From Euperipatoides rowelli (Eukaryota; Onychophora; Udeonychophora; Euonychophora; Peripatopsidae): a stretch of 11,335 nt of DNA. Location: NCBI GenBank assembly GCA_003024985.2, contig PXIH01S0003505.1. The stretch is one strand, 5' to 3'. Of this stretch, positions 1 through 7,950 are shown one piece after another (the first letter of the stretch is position 1; every line of letters starts with the position of its first letter). Under the pieces are notes generated by a model, which worked only from the letters and a program-made list of their open reading frames with translations, was not told where the DNA came from and did no database searches. The position numbers and the translations under genes are program-made.

Positions 1-136
1 TTTCTATGTATAGTCTTGAGTTATTAATTGTTACCTTTTTGTATTAACTATGTAATAAGACTCATTTAGGTCTTACCTGAATTCAGTGAGTTCAGATAAT
101 AAACAAATAAATAAATAAATAAATAAATAAAAAAAG
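1..136 (+). mobile_element. 3' end of a non-LTR retroposon (LINE or SINE), copy 1, cut by the window edge
   Basis: The first ~120 bases match 2190-2309 with only two substitutions that I can find (at 34 and 48). The shared block ends in an AAAT-type tail, here running from about 105 to 130 and then into an A-run. A dispersed unit with a fixed 3' end and a variable simple-repeat tail is typical of LINE or SINE 3' ends. The homology reaches base 1, so the true left boundary and any body of the element lie outside the window. No coding part is visible. The unit contains the hexamer gaattc and an aataaa-like tail start. Assignment to LINE rather than SINE is open. Confidence 0.6.
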
Positions 137-164
137 AACAACTTTTTTCAGCTCGCTTAGCTGT

Positions 165-183
165 TAGCCTATGTAATAGGCTA
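165..183. repeat. Perfect 8-bp hairpin made of TAGCCTAT / ATAGGCTA
   Basis: The arms tagcctat (165-172) and ataggcta (176-183) are exact reverse complements around a 3-base loop. The arm word is the same 8-mer that recurs across the window, so this is two inverted copies of a common genomic word. No function can be assigned. Confidence 0.6.
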
Positions 184-306
184 CCTTTTCATTGTAAATT
201 ATCTATGTAGCCTATATAAACTATATGGTTTAAATTCTTTTATAAATAACTAGTAGGCCTATATGCCCCGTCAAAATCGATGGAATTTTAAACACTCATA
301 TGTGCT

Positions 307-356
307 CCCCCTCCCATCCCCCCCAAAAATGTCCTAAAAAATTTGATTTTTGGGGG
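307..356. repeat. C-rich tract (possible G-quadruplex on the minus strand) overlapping an 11-bp hairpin
   Basis: C-runs at 307-311, 313-315 and 318-324 satisfy a four-run C3+ pattern, so the minus strand could form a G-quadruplex. The sequence cccccaaaaat (320-330) is an exact reverse complement of atttttggggg (346-356), giving an 11-bp stem with a 15-base loop. The two structures compete for the same C-run. It lies just left of the 131-bp tandem duplication and may belong to the same repeat family. Confidence 0.5.
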
Positions 357-371
357 CCCTACTATCACCCT

Positions 372-641
372 CATGTGACCACCTAGGACCTTGATGTTTT
401 ACATACATATTCTAGACGTCTAGGATAACACAAATTTCAAATTTAAATGTAATCGGAGCATTTTTTAAAAAAAAAAAAATTCTGCCCCTCCCCTAGCACC
501 CCCATGTGACCACCTAGGACCTTGATGTTTTACATACATATTCTAGACGTCTAGGATAACACAAATTTCAAATTTAAATGTAATCGGAGCATTTTTTAAA
601 AAAAAAAAAATTCTGCCCCTCCCCTAGCACCCCCATGTGAC
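372..641. repeat. Perfect 131-bp tandem duplication plus 8 bp of a third unit
   Basis: Unit 1 (372-502) and unit 2 (503-633) read identically base for base, including a T6A13 run of equal length in both. The first 8 bases of a third unit (catgtgac) follow at 634-641. Each unit contains the 12-bp palindrome ctagacgtctag (412-423 and 543-554), the palindrome cctagg, and a C-rich end (cccctcccctagcacccc). Weaker similarity continues to the left of unit 1 (a cctact...caccc stretch), so the ancestral unit was longer than what is doubled. Exact identity implies a recent duplication or an assembly error. Confidence 0.95.
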
Positions 642-2189
642 ATGCGGTTTCTTATAAGTTATATAAGGAAATTGTCATTAAGGGTAAGGTAGGCTAATAA
701 AAACAATTTGTTTAATTTTTAAAAATAACAGATCAGGTAAAAGAAAACATTGATTTTCATTGTGAATTTTAAATCCAAGAATAAATTACATTCTAATTCA
801 ATACAAATTAGAAATATTAAGATTTGGAATAATTTTCCACATTCTGTGTTTTTATATGGTTAATAATTATTTTAAGGTTGGTATAGAATCTGTGATTAGA
901 CATAGGCCTATACAGTATCTCCCTATGAAAATTCTGTATTAATATTTTGAATATTATTAGCCTATATTTATTTTTCTTTTATATTTGTTGATACATTACA
1001 CTTGTGAAATGTTTTTGTTTGTTTATTTGTTATAACGTACAAACCATACTGTTTAAATCTTTAATGAATAAAATTAAATTAATTTCTGGTGGCTATAAAA
1101 CTATAAACCGAATATCACAAAACAACCTAAAATTTTTTTAAAAAAAAAAAGTGTAACACTGTACCCCACTTTCCCCTACTTGTAATGCACCCCTATACTG
1201 GTGTCTAAATACTTAGAAAATAAATCTGAATTTTTTTTTTTTTTTTACTTTAGCCTAGTCTTTAATCATTGTACTGTAATTTAATAATACCGGTATTAGC
1301 TTTTTATAGTTGCAAAATTCATTAAAAATTTCTTTAAGAGCATTAGAAATTCCAAACAAATACCGGTAATTAGATATTATTTTAAATACAGTACGGTAAT
1401 TGATAAAAGATTTGGTGACATAGACAAAAAAATAACTTTTCCCATTCTTCCAGATAACATTATTTTCAACATTTAAAAGTTGTGATGATTACATATATGA
1501 CCTTTTGGCATTAAAGCTTGTTTCATTTGATACAGCAATTTCAAACGCTAAAGGAAGTTTAGCATCTTTAGCATTTCAGGGGAAAGATTTGTTATATCAT
1601 AAAGATTTAAATATTAGATTTCTTCCAGTCCCCTTACCTGTCATAGCAAAATAATAGCCTAGTTACCAAACGTAACTTTTTCAGCCACTAAGAAATAAGG
1701 GATCATAATAAAATTATGTACATGTAGCTATTGATTTATGCAAGTTTAATTTATGCATTTTTGGAATTAAACAAATTTAGAATTACTAGCCTACCATTTT
1801 TCTATTTACGTGGTTCTTTATTTGGAATAACTTAACACAGTTTAGAAATTGGCAAGTGTTGTCATGAGAAGTATGTGTAAGAAATTTATCTTGTGTGATT
1901 ATTCTTATGCAAAGATTATAGTGCAAGAGGTTTTAATTAATTTTCTTTTTTGTTTTTCAATTTAAATGACAATTTAAAAAAAAAAGAAACAGATATGAAC
2001 AAACGTTAATCAATAATGCTAAAAAAAACAGTAATGTTTTATTCAAACACATTAGAAATAATAAAAATAAAAGAGAAAAGATAAGAATAAATGAACAATA
2101 ATCAAAGAGACTCATTAGAGTTTGGGTCATATATACATAACTATTTTGCTTTGTTTCAATTCTCATATAGTTTTAAATTAGTTTTTTTG
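642..2189. other. AT-rich non-coding stretch
   Basis: I see no gene. The stretch holds a 10-bp palindrome ataggcctat (902-911), a 14-bp palindrome taataccggtatta (1285-1298), a second taccggta (1361-1368), a T7A11 run followed by a C-rich segment (about 1133-1190) and a 16-T run (1231-1246). A minus-strand open frame at 1957-2166 is leucine/phenylalanine-rich because it is the complement of an A-rich tract. I do not consider it coding. Confidence 0.6.
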
Positions 2190-2311
2190 TTTCTATGTAT
2201 AGTCTTGAGTTATTAATTGTTATCTTTTTGTATTAAGTATGTAATAAGACTCATTTAGGTCTTACCTGAATTCAGTGAGTTCAGATAATAAACAAATAAA
2301 TAAATAAATAT
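2190..2311 (+). mobile_element. 3' end of the same retroposon family, copy 2
   Basis: This is a near-identical copy of 1-120 in the same orientation, about 98% identical by eye, ending in a shorter AAAT-type tail (about 2294-2310). Homology with copy 1 runs back to the window start, so 2190 is only the leftmost base that can be compared. The element may extend further left into 1950-2189, where no open frame on the plus strand suggests a LINE body. Two young-looking copies 2.2 kb apart in one orientation could be two insertions or one insertion followed by a segmental duplication. Confidence 0.6.
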
Positions 2312-3654
2312 AGTGTATGTTATTTTCTTAACCTGAAGAAAGTTTCTTATTTAAAAAAACAGAGAAAAGACTAGAAATGTCTATAATTTTATGTAACAGT
2401 CGGCAAATACTGTAAATATAGTACAATATTAACACGGTGGCTCTTTTTTATTGATGGTTATTATTATTTNATTTAATAACTTTATAAATGATATTTCATA
2501 ATAATATTTTATTACGTACGCAACTTTTTTTACAAAAAGACAACTATACGTCAAAAAAAAAAGATAGCTACAAAGTATTGTTTAGTACAATAATGATAAT
2601 TGTTGGAACTTATTTATATACCAATTGTTTATTACACTTAAATAACAAGTTTTAAAATTATAAATGTTTTTTGTAAAAATAAATATTAATGAAATTAACA
2701 TATAATAGGAAAAAACTGTTGCATCAACGGGCGCAATGAATCTAATAGATTAAAATTGACCTCCATGACCTTGGGGACTTTCAATCATAAACATTTTTAT
2801 ATTATCGAAAGAGGACATCATGATAGGAAGGTACACAGTGTTGAGGGTTTCTACTTACTAAAATAAAGCAGCAATTTAAAAAATAATAACACATGTATCT
2901 GTCAGATCAGTGGCGCCCAACATAGGCTTAAAGTACTTTTTTTTAGGCCATAAGACATTCGATCACATTTGGATATTATAAAATATGTGTCATGGTTGCT
3001 AGTCTAATTAAGTAAACAAACTGAGTTGTTTTCATAGCAATCTTCTTATTAAACATTCAATAAATATTAGACTTAATTGAGCGCATATTTGGATCACAAT
3101 ATGAAAGAAAAACTACTTTTCTACAACTAAATTGATTCAAAAAGCACCAGCAACCCACCAACTTCTTGGTTATTTCATTTTGAAATATTAATAAAGAATT
3201 GATATTTATAAAGTTTAACAGATTTACATAAAAACTACTCAAGGCGATAAACATATCAAATTCATATTTAAAGTAAAGTTAAAAACATAATAGAATATCT
3301 GTTACTTTACTTTTTCATTATGAGGGAGAAATACTGAAGTAAGTTACAGACTATAGCCTATAATAAAATCTCAACAGATAGAATTCATCAATCATCATTC
3401 TTAAATCTGAAAGCTGTTGAATATTTATTTGGAAGCACCAATATTATCAACTTTCATTTGTTACAGAATAATCTAGGATTTGAAAATAAATATTTTAAAT
3501 TTGAACACTTGATTATGGAACTTTTAATTGGAAGATCATATAAATAGGTAAATTTGTTCAAAATTATGTTGCTCAAGATGAATGTTCTATCATTTTAAAT
3601 GGTTATATTCATGTTTTAATTTGTATTATAAAGTTTTAAAAAAATTATGTTATT
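2312..3654. other. AT-rich non-coding stretch
   Basis: I see no gene. It contains one N (2470), the half-site direct repeat listed separately (2757-2771), a FOX-like gtaaacaaac (3012-3021) and one TAGCCTAT (3354-3361). A 65-codon minus-strand open frame (3057-3254) shows no recognisable motif and is probably chance. Confidence 0.55.
2757..2771 (-). promoter_or_regulatory. DR3 arrangement of nuclear-receptor half-sites
   Basis: TGACCT (2757-2762), cca (2763-2765) and TGACCT (2766-2771) read on the minus strand as two perfect AGGTCA half-sites separated by three bases. The upstream half-site is extended to AAGGTCA. In animals this layout is a binding site for nuclear receptors, with DR3 classically linked to VDR/RXR-type dimers. 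Two perfect G+C-containing hexamers at a standard spacing are unlikely by chance in such AT-rich DNA. No gene or promoter is visible nearby, so any role is inference. Confidence 0.3.
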
Positions 3655-4104
3655 ATGTAGGCCAGGGGTGTCAAACTCGCGGCCCTAAGCAATTATTTGT
3701 GCGGCCCAGGCCTAGCCAATTACGGTATGCTAATATCGTGTCACCTTACGCACAGGCACACCATTTCCGTAAAACGCTTATTAATTTGTATAATTATTCA
3801 GTGTCTGGTAAGTTAATAATCAAGAAAAAATATATTTATTTGAATGACGTATTATTTTAAAAAATTTTAACGATTATTCTTTTATTTCAGTCCTTTATAT
3901 TCAGCATGTCTATCAAAGCCAAGTGGTAGTAGAAATAAACGAAAAATTGCTGACGAACATAGAAATTTTCAAGAAAAGTGGGAGTTGGAGCGTTTCAATG
4001 AAAATTGATTATGAAGCTTTCCTTTTTTTTTGCGGCCCACATAAACTTAAACNTTGTTTATTTGGCCTATGTCAGGTTTTGAGTTTGACACGCTTGATGT
4101 AGGC
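3655..4104 (+). mobile_element. Non-autonomous hAT transposon (434 bp) with intact 8-bp target-site duplication
   Basis: The element spans 3663-4096. The left end CAGGGGTGTCAAACTC (3663-3678) and the reverse complement of the right end (4081-4096) agree at 14 of 16 positions. The 8-mer atgtaggc lies immediately outside both ends (3655-3662 and 4097-4104) as a perfect target-site duplication, the size made by hAT transposases. Three copies of GCGGCCC sit in subterminal regions (3679, 3701, 4032), as is usual for this group. CAGGGGTGTCAAACTC-type ends are familiar from Charlie-like hAT elements. The internal part keeps a relic of the transposase start but lacks everything after it. This is an internal-deletion derivative that needs a transposase supplied elsewhere. 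One N lies inside (4053). Confidence 0.93.
3892..4008 (+). pseudogene. hAT transposase N-terminal relic inside the 434-bp element
   Basis: A 38-codon open stretch ends at TGA (4006-4008). Its middle reads KRKIADEHRNFQEKWELE, which resembles the N-terminus of hAT-derived proteins of the GTF2IRD2 / ZBED type, where a KRK...E.R.FQ.KW...YFF pattern precedes a CxxC zinc finger. Here the frame stops just after ...ERFNEN, so the zinc finger and the catalytic and dimerisation parts are absent. A good splice acceptor, tttatttcag (3881-3890), lies just before, as if this began the main coding exon. The nearest ATG (3906-3908) is one base out of frame with the conserved block, suggesting an indel after the original start. 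It cannot make transposase. The family assignment rests on recalled motif similarity. Confidence 0.65.
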
Positions 4105-4532
4105 TATAATTTATAATGGGGGGTTTATGTGAAGGAAATTTGCAATTCCATTTTACCTCGATCCATTATATATTTGTTACTTTCTATTAGGATTAATTTA
4201 ATTTTTATGTAACCAATGTTTAACTGTGATTAATAATAAAGTTAATGTTTAAAAAAAAATGTCATATACTATATAAAGAGGTACCGTAGGTCTCCCCTCT
4301 CACACCCAAACACAAGCATAATATGATAATGAAATTCCAATAATTTGACACAAAACAAAAAAAAAAAAGTAACTAAATCTAAGTTAAATGAAATTGATTT
4401 TTAAAATTACCGTAATGTAACTATGGTACAAATAAAGAACGTCAATAATTTCTTTACATAATGCTTAGCCTACTAGATTCAAACTAATACGTTATTTTAT
4501 TAAGCTTGTCTATAAATATAAAAAATAAGTTA
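4105..4532. other. AT-rich non-coding stretch
   Basis: I see nothing gene-like. It includes A-runs (about 4250 and 4360), a C-rich patch (about 4292-4310) and two ACCGTA words (near 4282 and 4409). Confidence 0.5.
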
Positions 4533-4768
4533 GTCAATGAGTGAATAAACTGTTAGGTAGCCTATATGATTATAACTTACGGTAATTAAAAAAAATATAA
4601 TATTGGGATATTTTTAAAATAACATAAGATGACCAGTTTTTTTATTAAATCTTTACGAGAATATTATTTATGAGATAGATAATTAGTTTAAATACAAAAA
4701 CGTCAGATGAGATGATCAAACTGTTAGGTATTGATTATAATTTTTTTTAAAAACTATAATATTGTGAT
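4533..4768 (+). repeat. Pair of diverged direct repeats (4533-4611 and 4702-4768)
   Basis: Both copies share, in order, gtca.atgag, aaactgttaggta, gattataa, an A/T-rich spacer and tataatattg.gata, so they are old duplicates about 170 bp apart. The left copy carries an extra gcctatat-like segment right after aaactgttaggta. The right copy has ttg there and also lacks the cttacggtaatt stretch. Neither copy is coding. Confidence 0.55.
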
Positions 4769-5707
4769 AATCTCATTTGCAATTATGAGGGGTGGTATGT
4801 GTATATGATTATTTTCAGTTTTTTTTTTCCAGGGTTATTCATTATTTAATGGTTTTAATGCAAAATGGAGGCATTCTTTTTTCCAGTTTAAACTGTAGAT
4901 TATGAATGAAATAAAGGAATTAATGAAGATTTTTTTTTTATCAGTTCTCCTATCTACTACATTTAACATTGTTTCCTATGGGAAAAATATTCTTTATTTG
5001 CACAAATTTGAATTATGTGTTGATTTCCACTAACATAACTCCGCCCACCCCATCCCCCACATAAAAAAGGAAATGCCTGTATTCTAATTTTTTTAAAAAA
5101 AAGTTAACTTCAGATTTAAATACAGTAAATATCTTGAAAGTAATCTGCCTATGTGCACTTCTAAATGATAAATACATTACAGACTCATAGAATAAATAGA
5201 ATTGATATTTTAAAATTACTCGTAGGCATATATTAACTTCTTGGCACTTTGTGTGAAATTGTACCGAAAAGAGTCGGGCAATTATAAATTTCAGTGGTCA
5301 TTTTTCTAACATTTATTTTCTTTATATAGAAAATTACTTTATTGTCATGATAAATAAAAAAAAATGCACTACATTAATCCATTAGTAGATTGAACATTAC
5401 AGAAGCCACGCAAATGACTATATTTTTTAATTATATTTTTTGTTGAGCAGCATACTGTTATAGCTTCAGTTGTTCATTGAATACACAGCGAGACTGACAT
5501 TTTTAGAGAAACTTACAAGTAATGCAGTGTATAAGCACCATGTGACATCACTTCCTTTTAAAACTTTACTTCTGATTATTTTTTGCTGCAAAAATGAACA
5601 AAAACGATTAGATATGGCAACAACTGGAACATATGTGGAATCCAGTTTACATATCCCCAAGATGGTCACAATTCTAGATGTTTATCATTGATACGACTTT
5701 AGTAAAT
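4769..5707. other. AT-rich non-coding stretch, less AT-rich toward its right end
   Basis: It holds a C-rich patch (5041-5060), T/A runs, and from about 5470 to 5691 a segment open on both strands (73 codons plus, 67 codons minus) with slightly higher GC. That segment contains tgacatcacttcc (5543-5555), a CRE-like plus ETS-like word that also occurs in the MITE at 7990. It also contains a short frame starting atggcaacaactgg (5614). I recognise no protein family there and do not call a gene. Confidence 0.5.
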
Positions 5708-5711
5708 GATC

Positions 5712-5746
<35 letters not shown>

Positions 5747-5994
5747 CCGGCCCTGAAAATGGATAGCACTAGAGCGTTGAGCCTATACCCAGCCATCTCG
5801 GCAAAGAGAAAGGTGGCCAGGCCGAGACGAGTAAGAGGGCTGCGGTGGTGAACTTGGAACGGCAAGGCATGAGCCCGTCCAGAGCCAACAGCGGCGCAGA
5901 TCTTGGTGGTAGTTGCAAATACTCGAGCAAGACCCTCAAGGGCCGAAGTGGAGTAGGGTTCCACATGAACTTAGACATGAATATCATAGTAAAT
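5700..5994. repeat. 8-bp direct repeat tagtaaat bracketing the 28S fragment
   Basis: tagtaaat occurs at 5700-5707, directly before the first 28S-like base, and again at 5987-5994, directly after the last weakly alignable base. The position at both boundaries suggests a target-site duplication. No terminal inverted repeats and no A-tail accompany it. In AT-rich DNA an 8-mer match by chance is possible, but its placement at the ends makes this less likely. Confidence 0.5.
5708..5986 (+). pseudogene. 28S rRNA pseudogene fragment
   Basis: The stretch follows metazoan 28S rRNA in order and orientation. It starts with cctaaggagtgtgtaacaac, continues with tcacctgccgaagcaac, then cctgaaaatggat, a short expansion segment, gacgagtaagagggctg and gcagatcttggtggtagt, and ends near ggccgaagtggagtagggtt / ccacatgaac. 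Clear homology runs to about 5970, with a weaker continuation to about 5986. It covers a few hundred bases of a molecule several kilobases long, with no flanking rDNA. Substitutions at usually conserved sites are often G-to-A (for example atggatagcact where atggatggcgct is usual), as expected of CpG decay in an untranscribed copy. The 8-mer tagtaaat flanks it on both sides (5700-5707 and 5987-5994), pointing to insertion. Open frames across it on either strand are not genes. Confidence 0.9.
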
Positions 5995-6255
5995 TCAAAC
6001 CATAAGTCAATAAAAGTATCACATTATTCTCAAACTTTTAAACAATAAGCCAAACATTAAGTACAACAGAATTATCGATACATTACGTCTGCAAGATCGG
6101 CCATCTTGAGGGATCTGTAAACTGAACTCCAGCCGATTCATGCCATTTTTCTATTTGGACATTTTCTTTTCTTGTCACAAATGTTAAGTAATAAAATAGT
6201 AGGCCTAATGTGATTTCTACTAATAATATTCCTTCAATGGGATTAAAGCGCCATC
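5995..6255. other. Non-coding stretch with a YY1-like inverted repeat
   Basis: No gene is visible. caagat (6092-6097) and atcttg (6103-6108) form a 6-bp stem around cggcc. The right half reads gccatcttg, the reverse of CAAGATGGC, which is close to the animal YY1 core. A TAGGCCTA word lies at 6200-6207. The stretch sits just upstream of the weak exon candidate at 6256. A promoter role is inference only. Confidence 0.3.
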
Positions 6256-6426
6256 ATGAATGCAAGAGGACCAAAACCACAAATACAAAGCTGTTATTTA
6301 GTCCTTGTCTTCCTGACTTTTGGTCGGTGGAATTATGATTTTCCTCAGAGTTTATTCTCTAATGAAAGGGTTGAAATGGGTTGTTTTTCTAACCAGGTAT
6401 GGACAAAATATAAATTTTCAGAATGA
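6256..6426 (+). other. Weak candidate first coding exon, 56-codon frame with a signal-peptide-like start
   Basis: An ATG at 6256 (A at -3) opens 56 codons to TGA at 6424. The start MNARGPKPQIQS is basic and is followed by a hydrophobic run CYLVLVFLTFG, which looks like a signal peptide or signal anchor. After 47 codons, aaccag|gtatgg (6396/6397) is a plausible phase-0 splice donor, so the piece could be the first coding exon of a secreted or membrane protein. Local GC looks higher than in the neighbours. Against it, 56 open codons are not rare by chance, I recognise no family, and no downstream exon is identifiable. Confidence 0.15.
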
Positions 6427-7613
6427 AAATGCTTTCATTGGTCGAAAAATGTTATCACATAATGACTAAATACAATATTTAAAAAAAAAATCAATTTAAA
6501 TTGACCATATGTATGTAGTTTTTATTTATTAAATCAAATTACATCAATTTACCTCCCATGCAAATTTTACGGTCATTTACTGAAAACAAACAAGATGTAA
6601 ATAACAACAATATAAGCTGTCCAAAACAGAATGTTTATTGAAATGACGTTCTAGCTTTTTAAAAATCCTAAAAATAAACTTCAGCTGCCAACATCTCAAT
6701 TTCTTGATTTTAAAGAATAATATAGAAGAATAAACCATTAGCAAATTTTTCAAAGATTGATCATCCAATGGCATGTGAGTTTTCAGCACACAAACAGCCC
6801 GATTGGAAACTTGCAGTATATGGGTTTTAAAATACTTGATTATAAAATGAAACTTGACAGATTTGATATAGATAACCCAATGCAAAGGAAAAACAATCTT
6901 ATTTTTATCAATAATTACTCTTTCATAACAATCAGACCGTGAATGGAATTTAGAAATTAATTAGAGAAGCGCAAAATGTATGAGACACATTAGAATGATA
7001 TTCATTTTAATATACAGTAATAATATTAGAATCAAATACAACTGGTAAAATGGACTCCAAATATTATCAATAGCCTGAACAGCATTGAAAACTTTAATAA
7101 AATATAAGAACATAAATTTAAAAGATATCTAATATTTTAACAAATTAGTCTAAGATTTGAGTCATCAAGATCAGGACCATAGTTAGAAAATTTGACAGTT
7201 TTAACCCCCTCCCCCCCTCTTATTTCACTTCTTGATTATCATAGGGTTGTAGCATAAAAGGAGTTGGCGTTCAGGGTAAGGTTAGGACTGTAGAAATAAA
7301 ATTAGGCTGTTATCCATTTAAATCATGAGAAATTAATAAATGTTGAGGATTATCTTTATTGATTTCGTTTATTGACAGCAGCCATGTTGAAAAATTTAAA
7401 TAAGAGTGTCAAATTTTAATTAGTGATGTTTTTTAAAAAATATACCAAAATTTTAATATTATAAATTAAAAATATATACATAAATCTTAATTTTATATAA
7501 TAATTCATTCAAATTACATATTAAGTTTTGGGTGTTAGAATTAAAAATTTGATTATTTAAAAATCAGGGAAGAAACTTTAAAAGTTCCGAGAATTTTAAT
7601 GGAGAAGGGGAGG
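6427..7613. other. AT-rich non-coding stretch
   Basis: The longest open frame of the window lies here (6577-6885, minus strand, 102 codons). It is lysine-, phenylalanine- and leucine-rich with no recognised motif, and I treat it as chance. The minus strand also carries a good acceptor and donor pair around a 27-base open segment (6553-6579). A C-rich patch lies at 7205-7217. The segment 7272-7292 (cagggtaaggttaggactgta) resembles, in inverted orientation, ttacagtcctaagctttaccct at 10654-10675, hinting at a short dispersed repeat. Confidence 0.5.
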
Positions 7614-7632
7614 GGGAAATTCAAAATTTCCC
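7614..7632. repeat. Perfect 8-bp hairpin in a G-rich/C-rich context
   Basis: gggaaatt (7614-7621) and aatttccc (7625-7632) are exact reverse complements around caa. The left arm overlaps a G-rich run (gaaggggaggggg). It has no T-run and no gene to end, so it is not called a terminator. Confidence 0.45.
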
Positions 7633-7950
7633 AAATCTGATTTTTCAAATTCCCAAACTCACAATTATTGAACAGCTCCTGGGTAACCGGGTCCCTGCAT
7701 CTTCTTCAGATCCTGTTATTGCGTCAAAATGTTAATATTCCCCAATATTTAAAAAAATCCCATCCAGTAAAAAAAATCTTTCATTACATTTTTTTCTTTA
7801 ACTGTTTTTTCTTCTCCCTCAACTGGGGTTTACCCAACTGCCAACATAAAATTTTCCTACTTTCAGCCAAAGTTGGAGGGGGGGGGGAATTACTTTGTGA
7901 CCCCCTGATCATGATGTCTATTCATGTAAATAATGTATGTTTGTAGCTAC
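7633..7950. other. Non-coding stretch
   Basis: No gene is visible. A 92-codon plus-strand frame (7668-7946) has a non-ATG start and reads through poly-A/T and a 10-G run (7878-7887) as low-complexity residues. I see no protein signal in it. Confidence 0.5.

Noticed and set aside
1957-2166. 69-codon minus-strand frame that looks like a membrane protein
   Set aside because: The Leu/Phe-rich translation is simply the complement of an A-rich tract. It ends in an A-run region and has no other support.
3582-3860. 92-codon plus-strand frame entering the hAT element
   Set aside because: It crosses the target duplication and the inverted end of the transposon and is out of register with the transposase relic, so it is not a gene.
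5470-5691. Small gene or bidirectional promoter before the 28S fragment
   Set aside because: Both strands are open and a CRE/ETS-like word is present, but no splice signals, protein family or convincing start supports a gene.
5708-5986. A functional 28S rRNA gene
   Set aside because: Only a small part is present, conserved sites are mutated, and both flanks are unrelated AT-rich DNA.
5731-6048. Three overlapping open frames on both strands
   Set aside because: They lie in the 28S rRNA fragment, whose higher GC content keeps frames open without coding.
6577-6885. 102-codon minus-strand open frame, the longest in the window
   Set aside because: Given the number of frames and the base composition, one frame of this length is roughly expected by chance. 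Its translation is biased by AT-rich codons and matches no family I know.
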